A stretch of 23,774 nucleotides of DNA from contig JBATPJ010000052.1 of the NCBI GenBank assembly GCA_049291395.1, positions 1-23,774 on the forward strand. Reading direction: 5' to 3'. Below are positions 6,911 to 13,543 of this stretch, piece by piece (within the stretch, counting starts at the first letter, position 1; each line of letters opens with the position of its first letter). The notes below the pieces were generated by a model, which made no database searches, had not been told where the DNA came from, and was given only the letters and a program-made list of their open reading frames with translations. Both the position numbers and the translations under genes were made by a program. The stretch is from JAPUDQ01 sp049291395. GTDB lineage: Bacteria > Patescibacteriota > Saccharimonadia > Saccharimonadales > Saccharimonadaceae.

Positions 6911-7343
6911 ATTGCTTTATACCTATAAATTTAATGAGTATCTCGGTCTCAGTTGATGATACTACTCTCCTCATTATCTCACAACTGTCGCTGTACGATA
7001 AAATGTTCAGGCTACCTTCGTAAAACATCTCTCTGTCAATGATGGCGAGTTTGCGGTGGTGGCCAACGGTATAAAGTACGGTGATTCCTAGGTCCTGCAT
7101 GGCGGTAACCGCATCTAGGGCTTGAAAGTAGTAATCTCCATCATGTTCATCAGGGTTTCGGGTATTAATGACGATACTCGCACCACGCTTACGCAGTTTA
7201 GCGAAAAGTGGCAACAGGGCATTCATTCGTCGAGTCGTGATGAACGGACTCTCGATAATTAGCTCACGCTTGCAGTGCTTCAAATCACGCTCGAATGCCC
7301 TATAAAATGTATTTTGATCGTAGAGTTTGGATGGGTTAAGCAT
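6894..7343 (-). CDS. PLD-like (single HKD) phosphodiesterase/nuclease-like protein
   Basis: From the ATG at 7343 the protein has 149 aa. Residues 29-36 read IIESPFIT, the strand found before the active site in PLD-fold proteins. Residues 96-103 read HRKLAIID, a complete HxK(x)4D motif, followed by G110-S-L-N113. One HKD per chain implies a dimer, as in Nuc-type nucleases. I chose 7343 rather than the upstream ATG at 7397 because ATGCTTAA overlaps the stop of an upstream frame with coding character, and the 18 residues upstream (rich in W, K and R) do not resemble the fold. Substrate is unknown; roles in DNA degradation or defence are options. The downstream 78-aa gene overlaps it. Confidence 0.7.
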   Translation of the reverse strand: MLNPSKLYDQNTFYRAFERDLKHCKRELIIESPFITTRRMNALLPLFAKLRKRGASIVINTRNPDEHDGDYYFQALDAVTAMQDLGITVLYTVGHHRKLAIIDREMFYEGSLNILSYSDSCEIMRRVVSSTETEILIKFIGIKQYVGRK

Positions 7344-7515
7344 CTTTTTCCTCCAAATCCGCCAAGTATACTTTGCCATTCCGGTACTCCATGCCAAGAT
7401 TGACCAACTTTGTGTAAAGTAAAACTAAATCATCAATAAGCTCAGCTGGATTTTCGGGTTTCGAAAAAGTATACGCTGGCCCTCCAAAGATAGCTAAACA
7501 GATACCAGATACCAG
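7336..7515 (-). pseudogene. Start-less reading frame upstream of the PLD-like gene
   Basis: A 59-codon frame bounded by a stop at 7516-7518 ends in TAA at 7336-7338, overlapping the PLD start. The translation has coding-like composition (SKPENPAELIDDLVLLYTKL, then GMEYRNGKVYLADLEEKDA) but no ATG, GTG or TTG before the internal M at NLGMEY. It may be the 3' remnant of a truncated gene formerly in the PLD operon, or a short gene using a rare start. GATACCAGATACCAG, a tandem 7-nt repeat, lies at its 5' end. Function not recognised. Confidence 0.4.
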
Positions 7516-7593
7516 TTAGTTCCAATAGCAGCAACTCTGTTCTATTGTCACTAATTTGTATCTGTTATTTAATTCTAGTCTCTTTTGGTCTTT

Positions 7594-7601
7594 GTTATAA
7601 T
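7594..7601 (+). promoter_or_regulatory. Extended -10 promoter, probably leaderless
   Basis: TG-T-TATAAT (TATAAT at 7596-7601) ends 6 nt before the ATG at 7608. No ribosome binding site fits between. The TG extension can replace a -35 box. Confidence 0.65.
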
Positions 7602-7607
7602 TAGCAT

Positions 7608-8117
7608 ATGCAAAAGTTCGAATTTCTATGTAAGTCTGCGAACGATAAGAAGATTGTGTTTGACCCAATAAATTCTCATACCGCAACACACTTCAATGAC
7701 GCACCAAAACTCCGAAGCTTAGCAGAAGAGCTTTTTAGCAATATAACTTTAGAAGAAGACCTTATTGCAAAAGATTTTGATATGGGGAGAATAATTGGCG
7801 ATAGTGATGTCGTAGAAATAGACGGCTCAGATGAAATTGTATACGCAATGCGTAAAAGTCGTGAAGACCAAGGCTATGTCCCTTTTACGAAATCACGTCC
7901 TTCGCAACCAAGCCAAATTATGTCTATTTACTTGGTTCGCAAAGATGATGAAACTTATGAACTTTCAAGTACTTGGATTGGAGAGTTTGACAGTCCGGCG
8001 TTTCCGCAAATGGATAACGCAACAGAAGAAAGTATTCCGTATTGGCAAAACCACGCATTTGTATGGGGTAGTCAAGAAACTATTCCAGGAACAGAGATTA
8101 CCAATCATCCTTGGTAG
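7608..8117 (+). CDS. Conserved-looking hypothetical protein
   Basis: The 169-aa soluble protein has no signal or membrane segment. It has an alternating pattern typical of an alpha/beta enzyme-like fold. Distinctive blocks are AMRKSREDQGYVPFTKS (about 80-96), IMSIYLVRKDDETYELSSTW (104-123), IGEFDSPAFP (124-133) and a C-terminal PYWQNHAFVWGSQE ending in HPW. From memory, similar small proteins with a W-I-G-x-x-D-S-P-x-F-P block and a YW-x-x-H-A-x-x-W-G block occur in Saccharibacteria without assigned function. I cannot name a domain family. The gene is a single transcription unit between an extended -10 promoter and a strong terminator at 8156-8196. Confidence 0.7.
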   Translation: MQKFEFLCKSANDKKIVFDPINSHTATHFNDAPKLRSLAEELFSNITLEEDLIAKDFDMGRIIGDSDVVEIDGSDEIVYAMRKSREDQGYVPFTKSRPSQPSQIMSIYLVRKDDETYELSSTWIGEFDSPAFPQMDNATEESIPYWQNHAFVWGSQETIPGTEITNHPW

Positions 8118-8155
8118 CTGTCAATAATAGTTGAGATGGACAAGACTAAGGCCCT

Positions 8156-8196
8156 CCAATTAGATAGCCCCACTTTCGGTGGGGTTTTCTAATTGG
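8156..8196. terminator. Strong, probably bidirectional terminator
   Basis: CCCCAC/GTGGGG (stem, loop TTTCG) is followed by TTTTCT. The whole is enclosed by a perfect outer inverted repeat, CCAATTAGA (8156-8164) and TCTAATTGG (8188-8196), so the outer arms form U-rich tails on either strand. It closes the transcription unit of the upstream hypothetical gene. Confidence 0.85.
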
Positions 8197-8205
8197 AATG
8201 TTGAT

Positions 8206-8264
8206 GGGACTTGAATCCCGGACGCGCCCAAAGGGTGTTTGGGGTGGGACATGCCAGTCGGCAT
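8206..8264. other. Three short stem-loops with a tRNA T-arm-like stretch
   Basis: After the terminator come GGGA/TCCC (8206-8219), CCCAAA/TTTGGG (8227-8243) and ATGCC/GGCAT (8251-8264). On the minus strand the first reads GGGATTCAAGTCCC, similar to a T-loop, but the closing pair is wrong and no acceptor stem can be formed. It may be a tRNA fragment or chance. No gene is called. Confidence 0.3.
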
Positions 8265-8318
8265 TTCGCAAAGAAATAAAGTATGAGGCCGAATTCTTGT
8301 AAAGCAAGCGGTAACATT

Positions 8319-8327
8319 TGCTATAAT
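8319..8327 (+). promoter_or_regulatory. Extended -10 promoter, probably leaderless
   Basis: TG-C-TATAAT (TATAAT at 8322-8327) ends 8 nt before the ATG at 8336; no Shine-Dalgarno sequence is present. A TTGTAA at 8297-8302 lies 19 nt upstream and could be a poor -35. Confidence 0.65.
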
Positions 8328-8335
8328 CTTGTCAT

Positions 8336-9280
8336 ATGATTAAGCAATACACGGATAGAGTCGAAGTTCTCCGTGCTGTGGTAGAAGTTAGCTTAAGGTC
8401 TGCTTCGGCCAAAGAAATTAATATTTTCGAACTTGGTACGCTGAATGATCTATTAAGTAGAGAGGAGGCAGAGCTCATTCGTGCTGAGTTTGTGAGGCGT
8501 GATACCCCTATAAAACAGATAACTAATTTGCGTAAGTTTACCTCATGGACCGATAACCCGGACCTGGTGCAGCAGAATTTATCAGTGAAATATATCTCAC
8601 CTGAGAATTTTGATATAAAAAATGAGATTCTTATCTTTGATGATACGACCGCGATATATCGGTTACAACCGGATCCGTTTTACCTGGAGGTTCACGATAA
8701 ATTCTATACCTCATCAATGCGTAATTTCTTTGTTAACGCATGGCAAACTGGTGATGCTCTGTTGTTATCGGAAGACGGGAGCACTCTCACTAAGCAGTAC
8801 TTGCCGTTATCTTTTTGCTTCGGTGAAGTTCCAGTTGTGGCCTATCCCGCGAAAGACGACGGCAGGCTCGAAAAAGTCTTTAGCCGTAATAATCCCGGGG
8901 TAATCGAAAATTACATACATACAATTTTAGATAATGAGAACGACTTCTATAATGAAGCTGACATGATATTGGCATATGTGTGGAATGAAGGCGAGACGCC
9001 TTGCTGTGACATCTGGAAGATTACGCGTAATGACATAAGTGATGACTCGGGTTTCCTCTACGATGCACGTATTTACGAGAATATGACCCAGACGACGGAT
9101 CTTGGAGTTGCTAGCGGTAATTCCTCTATTGTACTGGCTGCTGAGGAAATGCTACTTCGTCAGCTAATTCTAGTCGAGAACCATTCGTTTACGGAGGCGG
9201 CTGACCGCATTCGCTATAGCGCACGTTTCCCGATTGGTTACGTACCAGATGAATTTTTCTACTTATCAGGTCGAGCTTGA
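8336..9280 (+). CDS. Uncharacterised protein, possibly PLD-fold sensor-like
   Basis: The 314-aa protein lacks signal and membrane segments. Residues about 83-135 (VKYISPENFDIKNEILIFDD, then TAIYRLQPDPFYLEVHDKFY and MRNFFVNAWQTGD) resemble the catalytically inactive PLD-like domain attached to TrmB-type regulators. In those, a 'K-N-E-I-x-I-[FY]-D-D' strand is followed by a 'F-x-x-x-W' helix. No N-terminal wHTH is evident: residues 1-55 are helical and acidic instead. The second half (NENDFYNEADMILAYVWNEG, CCDIWKITRND) is unrecognised. This assignment is a weak fold-level impression; the safe call is hypothetical protein. It has its own leaderless-type promoter and precedes two Nudix genes. Confidence 0.6.
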   Translation: MIKQYTDRVEVLRAVVEVSLRSASAKEINIFELGTLNDLLSREEAELIRAEFVRRDTPIKQITNLRKFTSWTDNPDLVQQNLSVKYISPENFDIKNEILIFDDTTAIYRLQPDPFYLEVHDKFYTSSMRNFFVNAWQTGDALLLSEDGSTLTKQYLPLSFCFGEVPVVAYPAKDDGRLEKVFSRNNPGVIENYIHTILDNENDFYNEADMILAYVWNEGETPCCDIWKITRNDISDDSGFLYDARIYENMTQTTDLGVASGNSSIVLAAEEMLLRQLILVENHSFTEAADRIRYSARFPIGYVPDEFFYLSGRA

Positions 9281-9312
9281 CCAGGGGATAGATACTCTAC
9301 ACGGATAGGGTA

Positions 9313-9318
9313 TACAAT
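9313..9318 (+). promoter_or_regulatory. -10 box, probably leaderless promoter (MTH1-like gene)
   Basis: TACAAT ends 8 nt before the ATG at 9327, with no ribosome binding site in the gap. No -35 at a usable distance is seen. Confidence 0.5.
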
Positions 9319-9326
9319 AATCATAA

Positions 9327-9803
9327 ATGAAATCATTGAAACAAGCATCATTACTGTTTTTACGCGAGGATGATACGGTTCTGTTGGCGATGAAAAAGCG
9401 TGGGTTTGGCGTGGGTCGATGGAACGGAGTTGGGGGTAAGCCCCGGCCTGGCGAAGCTATTTATGAGGTTGCCATACGAGAGTGCGAAGAAGAGATATCA
9501 GTTACCCCGGTCGATATGAAACATGTCGCGACATTAGATTTTTATTTTCCAGGAGATAAGTCGGACTGGAATCAACGAGTTATTGTATATAGCTGTACTG
9601 GATGGCGTGGCGAACCCACGGAGACGGAAGAAATGAGACCAGCATGGTACAAACTATCTGACATTCCTTATGAGAATATGTGGAGTGACGATAAATATTG
9701 GTTACCGAAAGTGCTTGAGGGGTATTTTGTTGAGGCTACTTTCACATTTGACGATGACGATAATGTCATCAAGCATAGTGTTGTCGTTCGTGATTTAGAC
9801 TAA
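9327..9803 (+). CDS. Nudix hydrolase, MTH1-like oxidised purine nucleotide diphosphatase
   Basis: The 158-aa protein is likely to hydrolyse oxidised purine dNTPs (8-oxo-dGTP, 2-OH-dATP), cleaning the nucleotide pool. The Nudix box spans 37-59: G37, E43, R51-E52, E55-E56, with S58 where G is usual. Residues MKKRGFGVGRWNGVGGK (22-38), EMRPAW (about 101-106) and MWSDDKYWLP (about 117-126) match human MTH1 landmarks (MKKRGFG-GRWNGFGGK, EMRP-W, MWPDD-YW-P). That includes the W and double D that contact the base in MTH1. Full family length. It is followed after 37 nt by a second Nudix gene with its own -10 box. Substrate is inferred from similarity. Confidence 0.88.
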   Translation: MKSLKQASLLFLREDDTVLLAMKKRGFGVGRWNGVGGKPRPGEAIYEVAIRECEEEISVTPVDMKHVATLDFYFPGDKSDWNQRVIVYSCTGWRGEPTETEEMRPAWYKLSDIPYENMWSDDKYWLPKVLEGYFVEATFTFDDDDNVIKHSVVVRDLD

Positions 9804-9840
9804 TAGCACGTGTCCTCATTATTTTGTTAAAATAATATTT

Positions 9841-10356
9841 ATGAAGCATCTCCTAACTCTTGCTGACGAAGATGTTTTTGAGAATGCAAAGAATTTGCCC
9901 GATGATAGCTGGACAAAACGATATGCAGCTCGGGCGGTTGTGTTCGGTGACAATAATGAGGTTTATCTACTCAGGATGTCTACATACGGCTACCATAAAT
10001 TGCCAGGTGGCGGAGTGAACTCAGGCGAGTCACTTGAAGATGCGGTGTGTCGCGAACTCCTGGAAGAAATCGGTTGTTCTGCCAAGATCGAGAAAGAGCT
10101 CGGTGAAGTGATCGAGTATCGCAACGACTGGAAGATGGAGCAGTATTCGTTTTGCTACATCGCAGTTCAGGATGGTCCCGTAGGAACGACGGCTCTGGAG
10201 GATAGCGAAGTCGAAGAGGGAGCGGAAACGGTAATCGCCAAAGATATCGATGAGGCGATATGGTTATTGGAAAACGATAAGCCCAAAAATTACGAAGGAC
10301 ACTTTATTCGCCAGAGAGACTTGCGGTTCTTGCAGGAGGCCAAGTCCGCGAAGTAG
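9841..10356 (+). CDS. Nudix hydrolase, substrate unassigned
   Basis: The 171-aa protein has a canonical Nudix box at 57-79: G57, E63, R71-E72, E75-E76, G78. The preceding strand HKLPGGGVNSGES is typical of ADP-ribose/NTP-type Nudix enzymes. An N-terminal extension (about 25 aa, ending DDSWTKRYAARAVVF) and an acidic stretch at about 118-134 are unlike MutT. The C-terminus ends FIRQRDLRFLQEAK. No signature for coenzyme A, Ap4A or isopentenyl-diphosphate enzymes is visible. TAAAAT ends 7 nt before the ATG, again with no Shine-Dalgarno sequence. Confidence 0.85.
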   Translation: MKHLLTLADEDVFENAKNLPDDSWTKRYAARAVVFGDNNEVYLLRMSTYGYHKLPGGGVNSGESLEDAVCRELLEEIGCSAKIEKELGEVIEYRNDWKMEQYSFCYIAVQDGPVGTTALEDSEVEEGAETVIAKDIDEAIWLLENDKPKNYEGHFIRQRDLRFLQEAKSAK

Positions 10357-10474
10357 CGATAAGCTTATCTGACCGATCACCCCCCGTTTTGAAAGGTCAT
10401 GTGACGGTGGTGGGTCATTTACTTTGCTGAGGAACTATCGTAGTATCAAGATATCATAAATGGGAGTGAGCAAT

Positions 10475-11032
10475 ATGAGTGAACAAGAAACGAAGACAGA
10501 GCACCACGGTGCGTCATCGGTACCATATAACACGCGGCCAGCTGGACTCGAGAAATGGGCAGACGGCGTGTTCGGAAATAATGCTCCCGTGAAGCTACCA
10601 GAGGGTGGTCGGCAATGGCTCGCTGACAATCTGTGGTGGCTGGCACTTGTCGGAGGTGTCCTCTCGCTATGGAGCGCATGGTCGTCCTATAATGCGATGC
10701 AGACCTACGGTCAAATGTTCGCGATTGCCGACGAGCTAGTACGCCAGTACGGGACGTCGACATCTAGTATGAATTTTGGGCTGACCTTTTATCTTGCGCT
10801 CGCTGCTATGGTTGCCCAGGCGGTGCTGCTGTTGATGGCATATCAGAAATTGAAGGTTCATCAGAAAGCTGGCTGGAACCTGATATTTTATAGCTCGCTT
10901 GTTAGCCTTGTGACGGGAGCGCTCTACCTGCTGACCCCTTACTATGGCGCGACTAGCCTCGTCGGAGTTCTTATCGGTGTAGTGATCGGTTGGTGGTTGT
11001 TGTTCCAAATTCGCGGTAAATTTAACAAATAA
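10475..11032 (+). CDS. Four-helix integral membrane protein, unknown function
   Basis: From the ATG at 10475 the protein has 185 aa; an in-frame ATG at 10460 is possible. I prefer 10475 because GGAG lies 8 nt before it and the residues MSEQETKTEHH look like a normal N-terminus. A polar, Gly/Pro-rich cytoplasmic segment of about 55 aa is followed by four hydrophobic helices: WLALVGGVLSLWSAW, LTFYLALAAMVAQAVLLLMAY, LIFYSSLVSLVTGALYLL and LVGVLIGVVIGWWLLFQI. A basic RGKFNK tail ends it. No catalytic or transport motif is visible. It is a single transcription unit ended by the hairpin at 11046-11075. Confidence 0.75.
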   Translation: MSEQETKTEHHGASSVPYNTRPAGLEKWADGVFGNNAPVKLPEGGRQWLADNLWWLALVGGVLSLWSAWSSYNAMQTYGQMFAIADELVRQYGTSTSSMNFGLTFYLALAAMVAQAVLLLMAYQKLKVHQKAGWNLIFYSSLVSLVTGALYLLTPYYGATSLVGVLIGVVIGWWLLFQIRGKFNK

Positions 11033-11045
11033 CTCGTATCAATCT

Positions 11046-11075
11046 AAAACGACTCGGAGATATCCGAGTCGTTTT
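11046..11075. terminator. Bidirectional terminator between convergent genes
   Basis: AAAACGACTCGGA (11046-11058) pairs over all 13 bp with TCCGAGTCGTTTT (11063-11075), loop GATA. A/T tails on both arms allow termination on both strands, serving the membrane protein gene and the opposing prepilin operon. Confidence 0.9.
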
Positions 11076-11091
11076 GCTTGTCCTTGCTAGG

Positions 11092-11358
11092 CTAGAAAGT
11101 GGCTTGGTTTTCGAGCTGTATCACCTCTGACTCACTCATGACATCAGGTGTTGAGTCTAGCACGGTTGCTGCCTTGTCGAGATCAGCGGTATCGTTGATG
11201 GCTGGCGCCGAGATGGCGGTTTGCGGAGCCGACTCGTTCGATGCATCGTCTTTGGCGGTTTGCATCGAGTAGAGGTTGTAACCCACGAGGCCGATGAGTG
11301 CCAGGATGACGACGACCAGGAGCGCTTCGACGAGTGTAAATCCAGATGATTTTTTCAT
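11092..11358 (-). CDS. Type IV prepilin-like protein
   Basis: The 88-aa protein begins MKKSSGFTLVEALLVVVILALIG. This is a class III prepilin signal with cleavage expected between G6 and F7 and the conserved E at mature position +5, followed by the hydrophobic assembly helix. The mature part is short (82 aa) and acidic with no cysteine pair, so it may be a minor pilin or pseudopilin rather than a major subunit. It starts on ATGA, overlapping the stop of the upstream secreted-protein gene by 4 nt, so the two are co-translated. No prepilin peptidase, PilB or PilC is in the window. Confidence 0.88.
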   Translation of the reverse strand: MKKSSGFTLVEALLVVVILALIGLVGYNLYSMQTAKDDASNESAPQTAISAPAINDTADLDKAATVLDSTPDVMSESEVIQLENQATF

Positions 11359-11933
11359 TGCTGCTCTCCCGTCGTTGTGTCGGTGGTTTTGTCTTGGCTG
11401 TTGGCTGACTTGACGCCGACGATCAGGTCTTTGATGGCTGTCTTGTACTCTTTGAGCGCGGCCTGTTCGGCTTGTAGCTGAGATTTGACGTCGTCTTTGA
11501 ACGTTGCGGCATTGTCGCTGGTGCAGCTAAACGATTCCGAGAAGCCTGAGACGTCCTTGACAGCCTGTTCTGCGGCGGCGCGTTTGTCGTTGACGGTGGC
11601 TACGAGATCATCGTATGTCGCGACGGAGTACTGCTTGTCCTCGTAAAACTTCATCGTGCGGTCAGCGATCTTGCCGAAGACATCGAGCTGCCTCGTCGCG
11701 CGCTCTTGGATATTGCTGGCAATTTTCTTGATACTTGCTTCACGGTTTTTGCAGACCTTTTGTTTGGCATCGTCGAGCTTTGATGCGGCTCGTGTCTGGG
11801 CTACAGCCCGTTTCTCCTCGGCGGTTTGCTGGGCGGCTTCAGCGCGCGCATTGACGGCGAAGGCTGGTGTCGCCAGCACGGCCAGTGCGAGAACAGTGAG
11901 GCCCAGGGTGAGAGTTCGAATGATCTTAGTCAT
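11355..11933 (-). CDS. Secreted helical coiled-coil protein
   Basis: The 192-aa protein has a clear signal peptide (basic MTKIIR, hydrophobic to residue 24, cleavage after AFA). It is then almost entirely helical: NARAEAAQQTAEEKRAVAQT and on to about residue 90, and 110-175, rich in A, K, Q, D and E. Two cysteines (VCKNRE and SFSCTSD) may form a disulfide. The C-terminus is Thr/Gln-rich. I do not recognise a named family. It is the first gene of a two-gene operon with the prepilin, so a role in pilus assembly or as a periplasmic partner is a contextual inference. AGGAG lies 5 nt before the ATG, and a consensus promoter lies at 11974-12002. Confidence 0.75.
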   Translation of the reverse strand: MTKIIRTLTLGLTVLALAVLATPAFAVNARAEAAQQTAEEKRAVAQTRAASKLDDAKQKVCKNREASIKKIASNIQERATRQLDVFGKIADRTMKFYEDKQYSVATYDDLVATVNDKRAAAEQAVKDVSGFSESFSCTSDNAATFKDDVKSQLQAEQAALKEYKTAIKDLIVGVKSANSQDKTTDTTTGEQQ

Positions 11934-11973
11934 ACTTTCTCCTGTTATTTTTTATATAGTGGTGACAAACATA

Positions 11974-12002
11974 ATCATATTGTTATCACCAGATGATGTC
12001 AA
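11974..12002 (-). promoter_or_regulatory. Consensus sigma70-type promoter of the prepilin operon
   Basis: On the minus strand TTGACA (12002-11997) and TATGAT (11979-11974) are separated by 17 nt. The transcript would start near 11967, giving a leader of about 34 nt that carries the AGGAG site. Unlike most genes nearby, this one has a normal leader. Confidence 0.75.
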
Positions 12003-12018
12003 TTTCACCTCTGGTGAT
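11985..12018. repeat. Inverted repeat overlapping the prepilin-operon promoter
   Basis: ATCACCAGA (11985-11993) and TCTGGTGAT (12010-12018) are perfect 9-bp arms with a 16-nt spacer. One arm lies in the -10/-35 spacer and the other just upstream of -35. This placement suits a repressor operator. It could alternatively be a weak terminator for the FNR-like gene ending at 12022. Confidence 0.5.
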
Positions 12019-12021
12019 GCA

Positions 12022-12705
12022 TTAAGTGAGGCTAAAGGCTTCGGCATGTATCGGCAGCTGCGGGAATGACTCGCGGACATAATGTCGCATGCTATCGACA
12101 AACTGCCGTGAGCCACATATGAGCACGGCGTTGCTATCGGCGCAGTACCTGTCGATGTCTTCTTGTGAGAGGCGGTGCTGCATGTCGGTAAGCCTGACGT
12201 GAATAGTGTGATCTGTCAGTGAGGCTAACTCGTTCTCATAACATCGTGACTCCGAACGTGTCGAATACAGTAGTGTCGTCAGACGATGCTGCGAATGGCG
12301 TGCGCGCAAGTGACTCATGAGAGGGGCGATACCGCTGCCGCCAGCAATCATACATATATTCGCATCTGCTAGATCTTGTACAAGTGGTCCCGTGAATGGC
12401 TGAGAGATCTCGATACGATCACCGACGCGCGCTGTCTGCGTAAACCAGCCGGATACAAGACCCGCGGGCGTATGAATGACAGTCAGCCAGATCTCCTGTG
12501 AACCAGGCGCAGATGCAAAGGAATATTGTCTCATCACTCGACTGCCGTCCGGCAGTGTCACTCGCACGACGGTGTGCTGGCCACAGGCGAAATCATAGTC
12601 TTGTCCAACGAGATCAAGCTGCAGGCTGACCGCTTCAGCCGATTCGCTGACGATCTTAATGATTGTAGCCTCGTGCCATAAGTAGGGGTCAATTATCACA
12701 GACAC
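12022..12705 (-). CDS. FNR-family FAD/NAD(P)H oxidoreductase
   Basis: The 227-aa protein has the two-domain ferredoxin-reductase fold. An N-terminal FAD-binding barrel carries RQYSFAS (59-65, the RxYS motif). A C-terminal Rossmann-like NAD(P) domain carries GGSGIAPLM (122-130) and ICGSRQFVDSMR near the end. There is no 2Fe-2S or globin domain, so it must pass electrons to a separate partner that is not in this window. The predicted start is GTG 12705, but the -10 box on the minus strand ends only 3 nt before it. GTG 12699 gives 9 nt and may be the real start of a leaderless message. Divergent from folD with 16 bp between starts. Confidence 0.85.
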   Translation of the reverse strand: MSVIIDPYLWHEATIIKIVSESAEAVSLQLDLVGQDYDFACGQHTVVRVTLPDGSRVMRQYSFASAPGSQEIWLTVIHTPAGLVSGWFTQTARVGDRIEISQPFTGPLVQDLADANICMIAGGSGIAPLMSHLRARHSQHRLTTLLYSTRSESRCYENELASLTDHTIHVRLTDMQHRLSQEDIDRYCADSNAVLICGSRQFVDSMRHYVRESFPQLPIHAEAFSLT

Positions 12706-12706
12706 T

Positions 12707-12714
12707 AGTATATC
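12707..12714. promoter_or_regulatory. Overlapping divergent -10 elements between the FNR-like gene and folD
   Basis: AGTATATC contains TATATC on the plus strand (12709-12714, 7 nt before the folD ATG) and TATACT on the minus strand (12712-12707, 3 or 9 nt before the two possible GTG starts of the oxidoreductase). Both genes would share one symmetric -10 region and neither has a ribosome binding site. Confidence 0.5.
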
Positions 12715-12721
12715 TGTTAAA

Positions 12722-13543
12722 ATGAAGATAATGAAACTTCTATCGGGTGCCGAGCTCGTCGGCTATATCAAAGAACGTCAAGCACGTCAGGTGCGAGCCT
12801 TGCGCCAAGCGCACGGTGTCTTCCCGCACCTCGCGATCGTGCAAACGATCGATGATCCGGTCATCGATACCTATGTTCGGCTCAAGAAGCAATACGGAGA
12901 CGACATCTTGATCCAAGTGACGGATCACAAGGTGTTGCAGGATGAAGCACGATCGGTAATCGAGCAACTCAGTGCTGATGAGACGGTGCACGCTATCATC
13001 GTCCAGTTGCCGCTTGCCGATCCGTCGGCGACTGATGAGATCGTAAATAGTGTCGCTCCACATAAAGATGTCGATGGACTTGGTGTACAGCCTGTCTTTG
13101 ACCCCGCGACGGCGCTCGCGATCAACTGGCTGTGCGCTGGTTACAATATCGATCTTCGGAAGCAGCATATATTGATCATCGGGCAGGGTCGCCTCGTTGG
13201 CGGTCCACTGACTGCCATGTGGCGTCACTCGGGCTATGATGTCACGACGGCTGACCGTACAACGAAGAATCTCAAGGAGCTTTGCCAGGATGCGACGCTG
13301 ATCGTGGCCGGTGCTGGCTCCCCCGGGCTTGTGACGAGCGACATGGTGCGACCAGATACGATCGTGATCGATGCCGGTACAGCGAGTGAAGGTGGCAAAA
13401 TTGTCGGTGATCTAGCCCCAGAACTCTACGACCGGACTGATCTCTCGATCACACCGCAGCGCGGTGGCGTCGGGCCGCTGACGGTCGCGGCGCTCTTCGA
13501 TAATGTCATCCAGGCCGCCAGTCGAACGATCAAGCGAGCTTGA
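12722..13543 (+). CDS. folD: FolD: methylene-THF dehydrogenase / methenyl-THF cyclohydrolase
   Basis: This 273-aa enzyme interconverts 5,10-methylene-THF and 10-formyl-THF, feeding one-carbon units to purine and formyl-Met synthesis. Catalytic landmarks are present: Y51-x3-K55 (proton transfer pair), VQLPL at 94-98 with Q95, and KDVDG at 115-119 with D118. The Rossmann part has IIGQGRLVGGPL in place of the usual GRSxxVGxP. Near the C-terminus RGGVGPLTVA replaces PGGVGPxT, losing the proline. The protein is a little shorter than E. coli FolD (288 aa). The start follows the -10 box at 12709-12714 by 7 nt. Its 3' end overlaps the opposing receiver gene by 14 nt. Identity is secure; the variant loops may alter cofactor preference. 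Confidence 0.95.
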   Translation: MKIMKLLSGAELVGYIKERQARQVRALRQAHGVFPHLAIVQTIDDPVIDTYVRLKKQYGDDILIQVTDHKVLQDEARSVIEQLSADETVHAIIVQLPLADPSATDEIVNSVAPHKDVDGLGVQPVFDPATALAINWLCAGYNIDLRKQHILIIGQGRLVGGPLTAMWRHSGYDVTTADRTTKNLKELCQDATLIVAGAGSPGLVTSDMVRPDTIVIDAGTASEGGKIVGDLAPELYDRTDLSITPQRGGVGPLTVAALFDNVIQAASRTIKRA

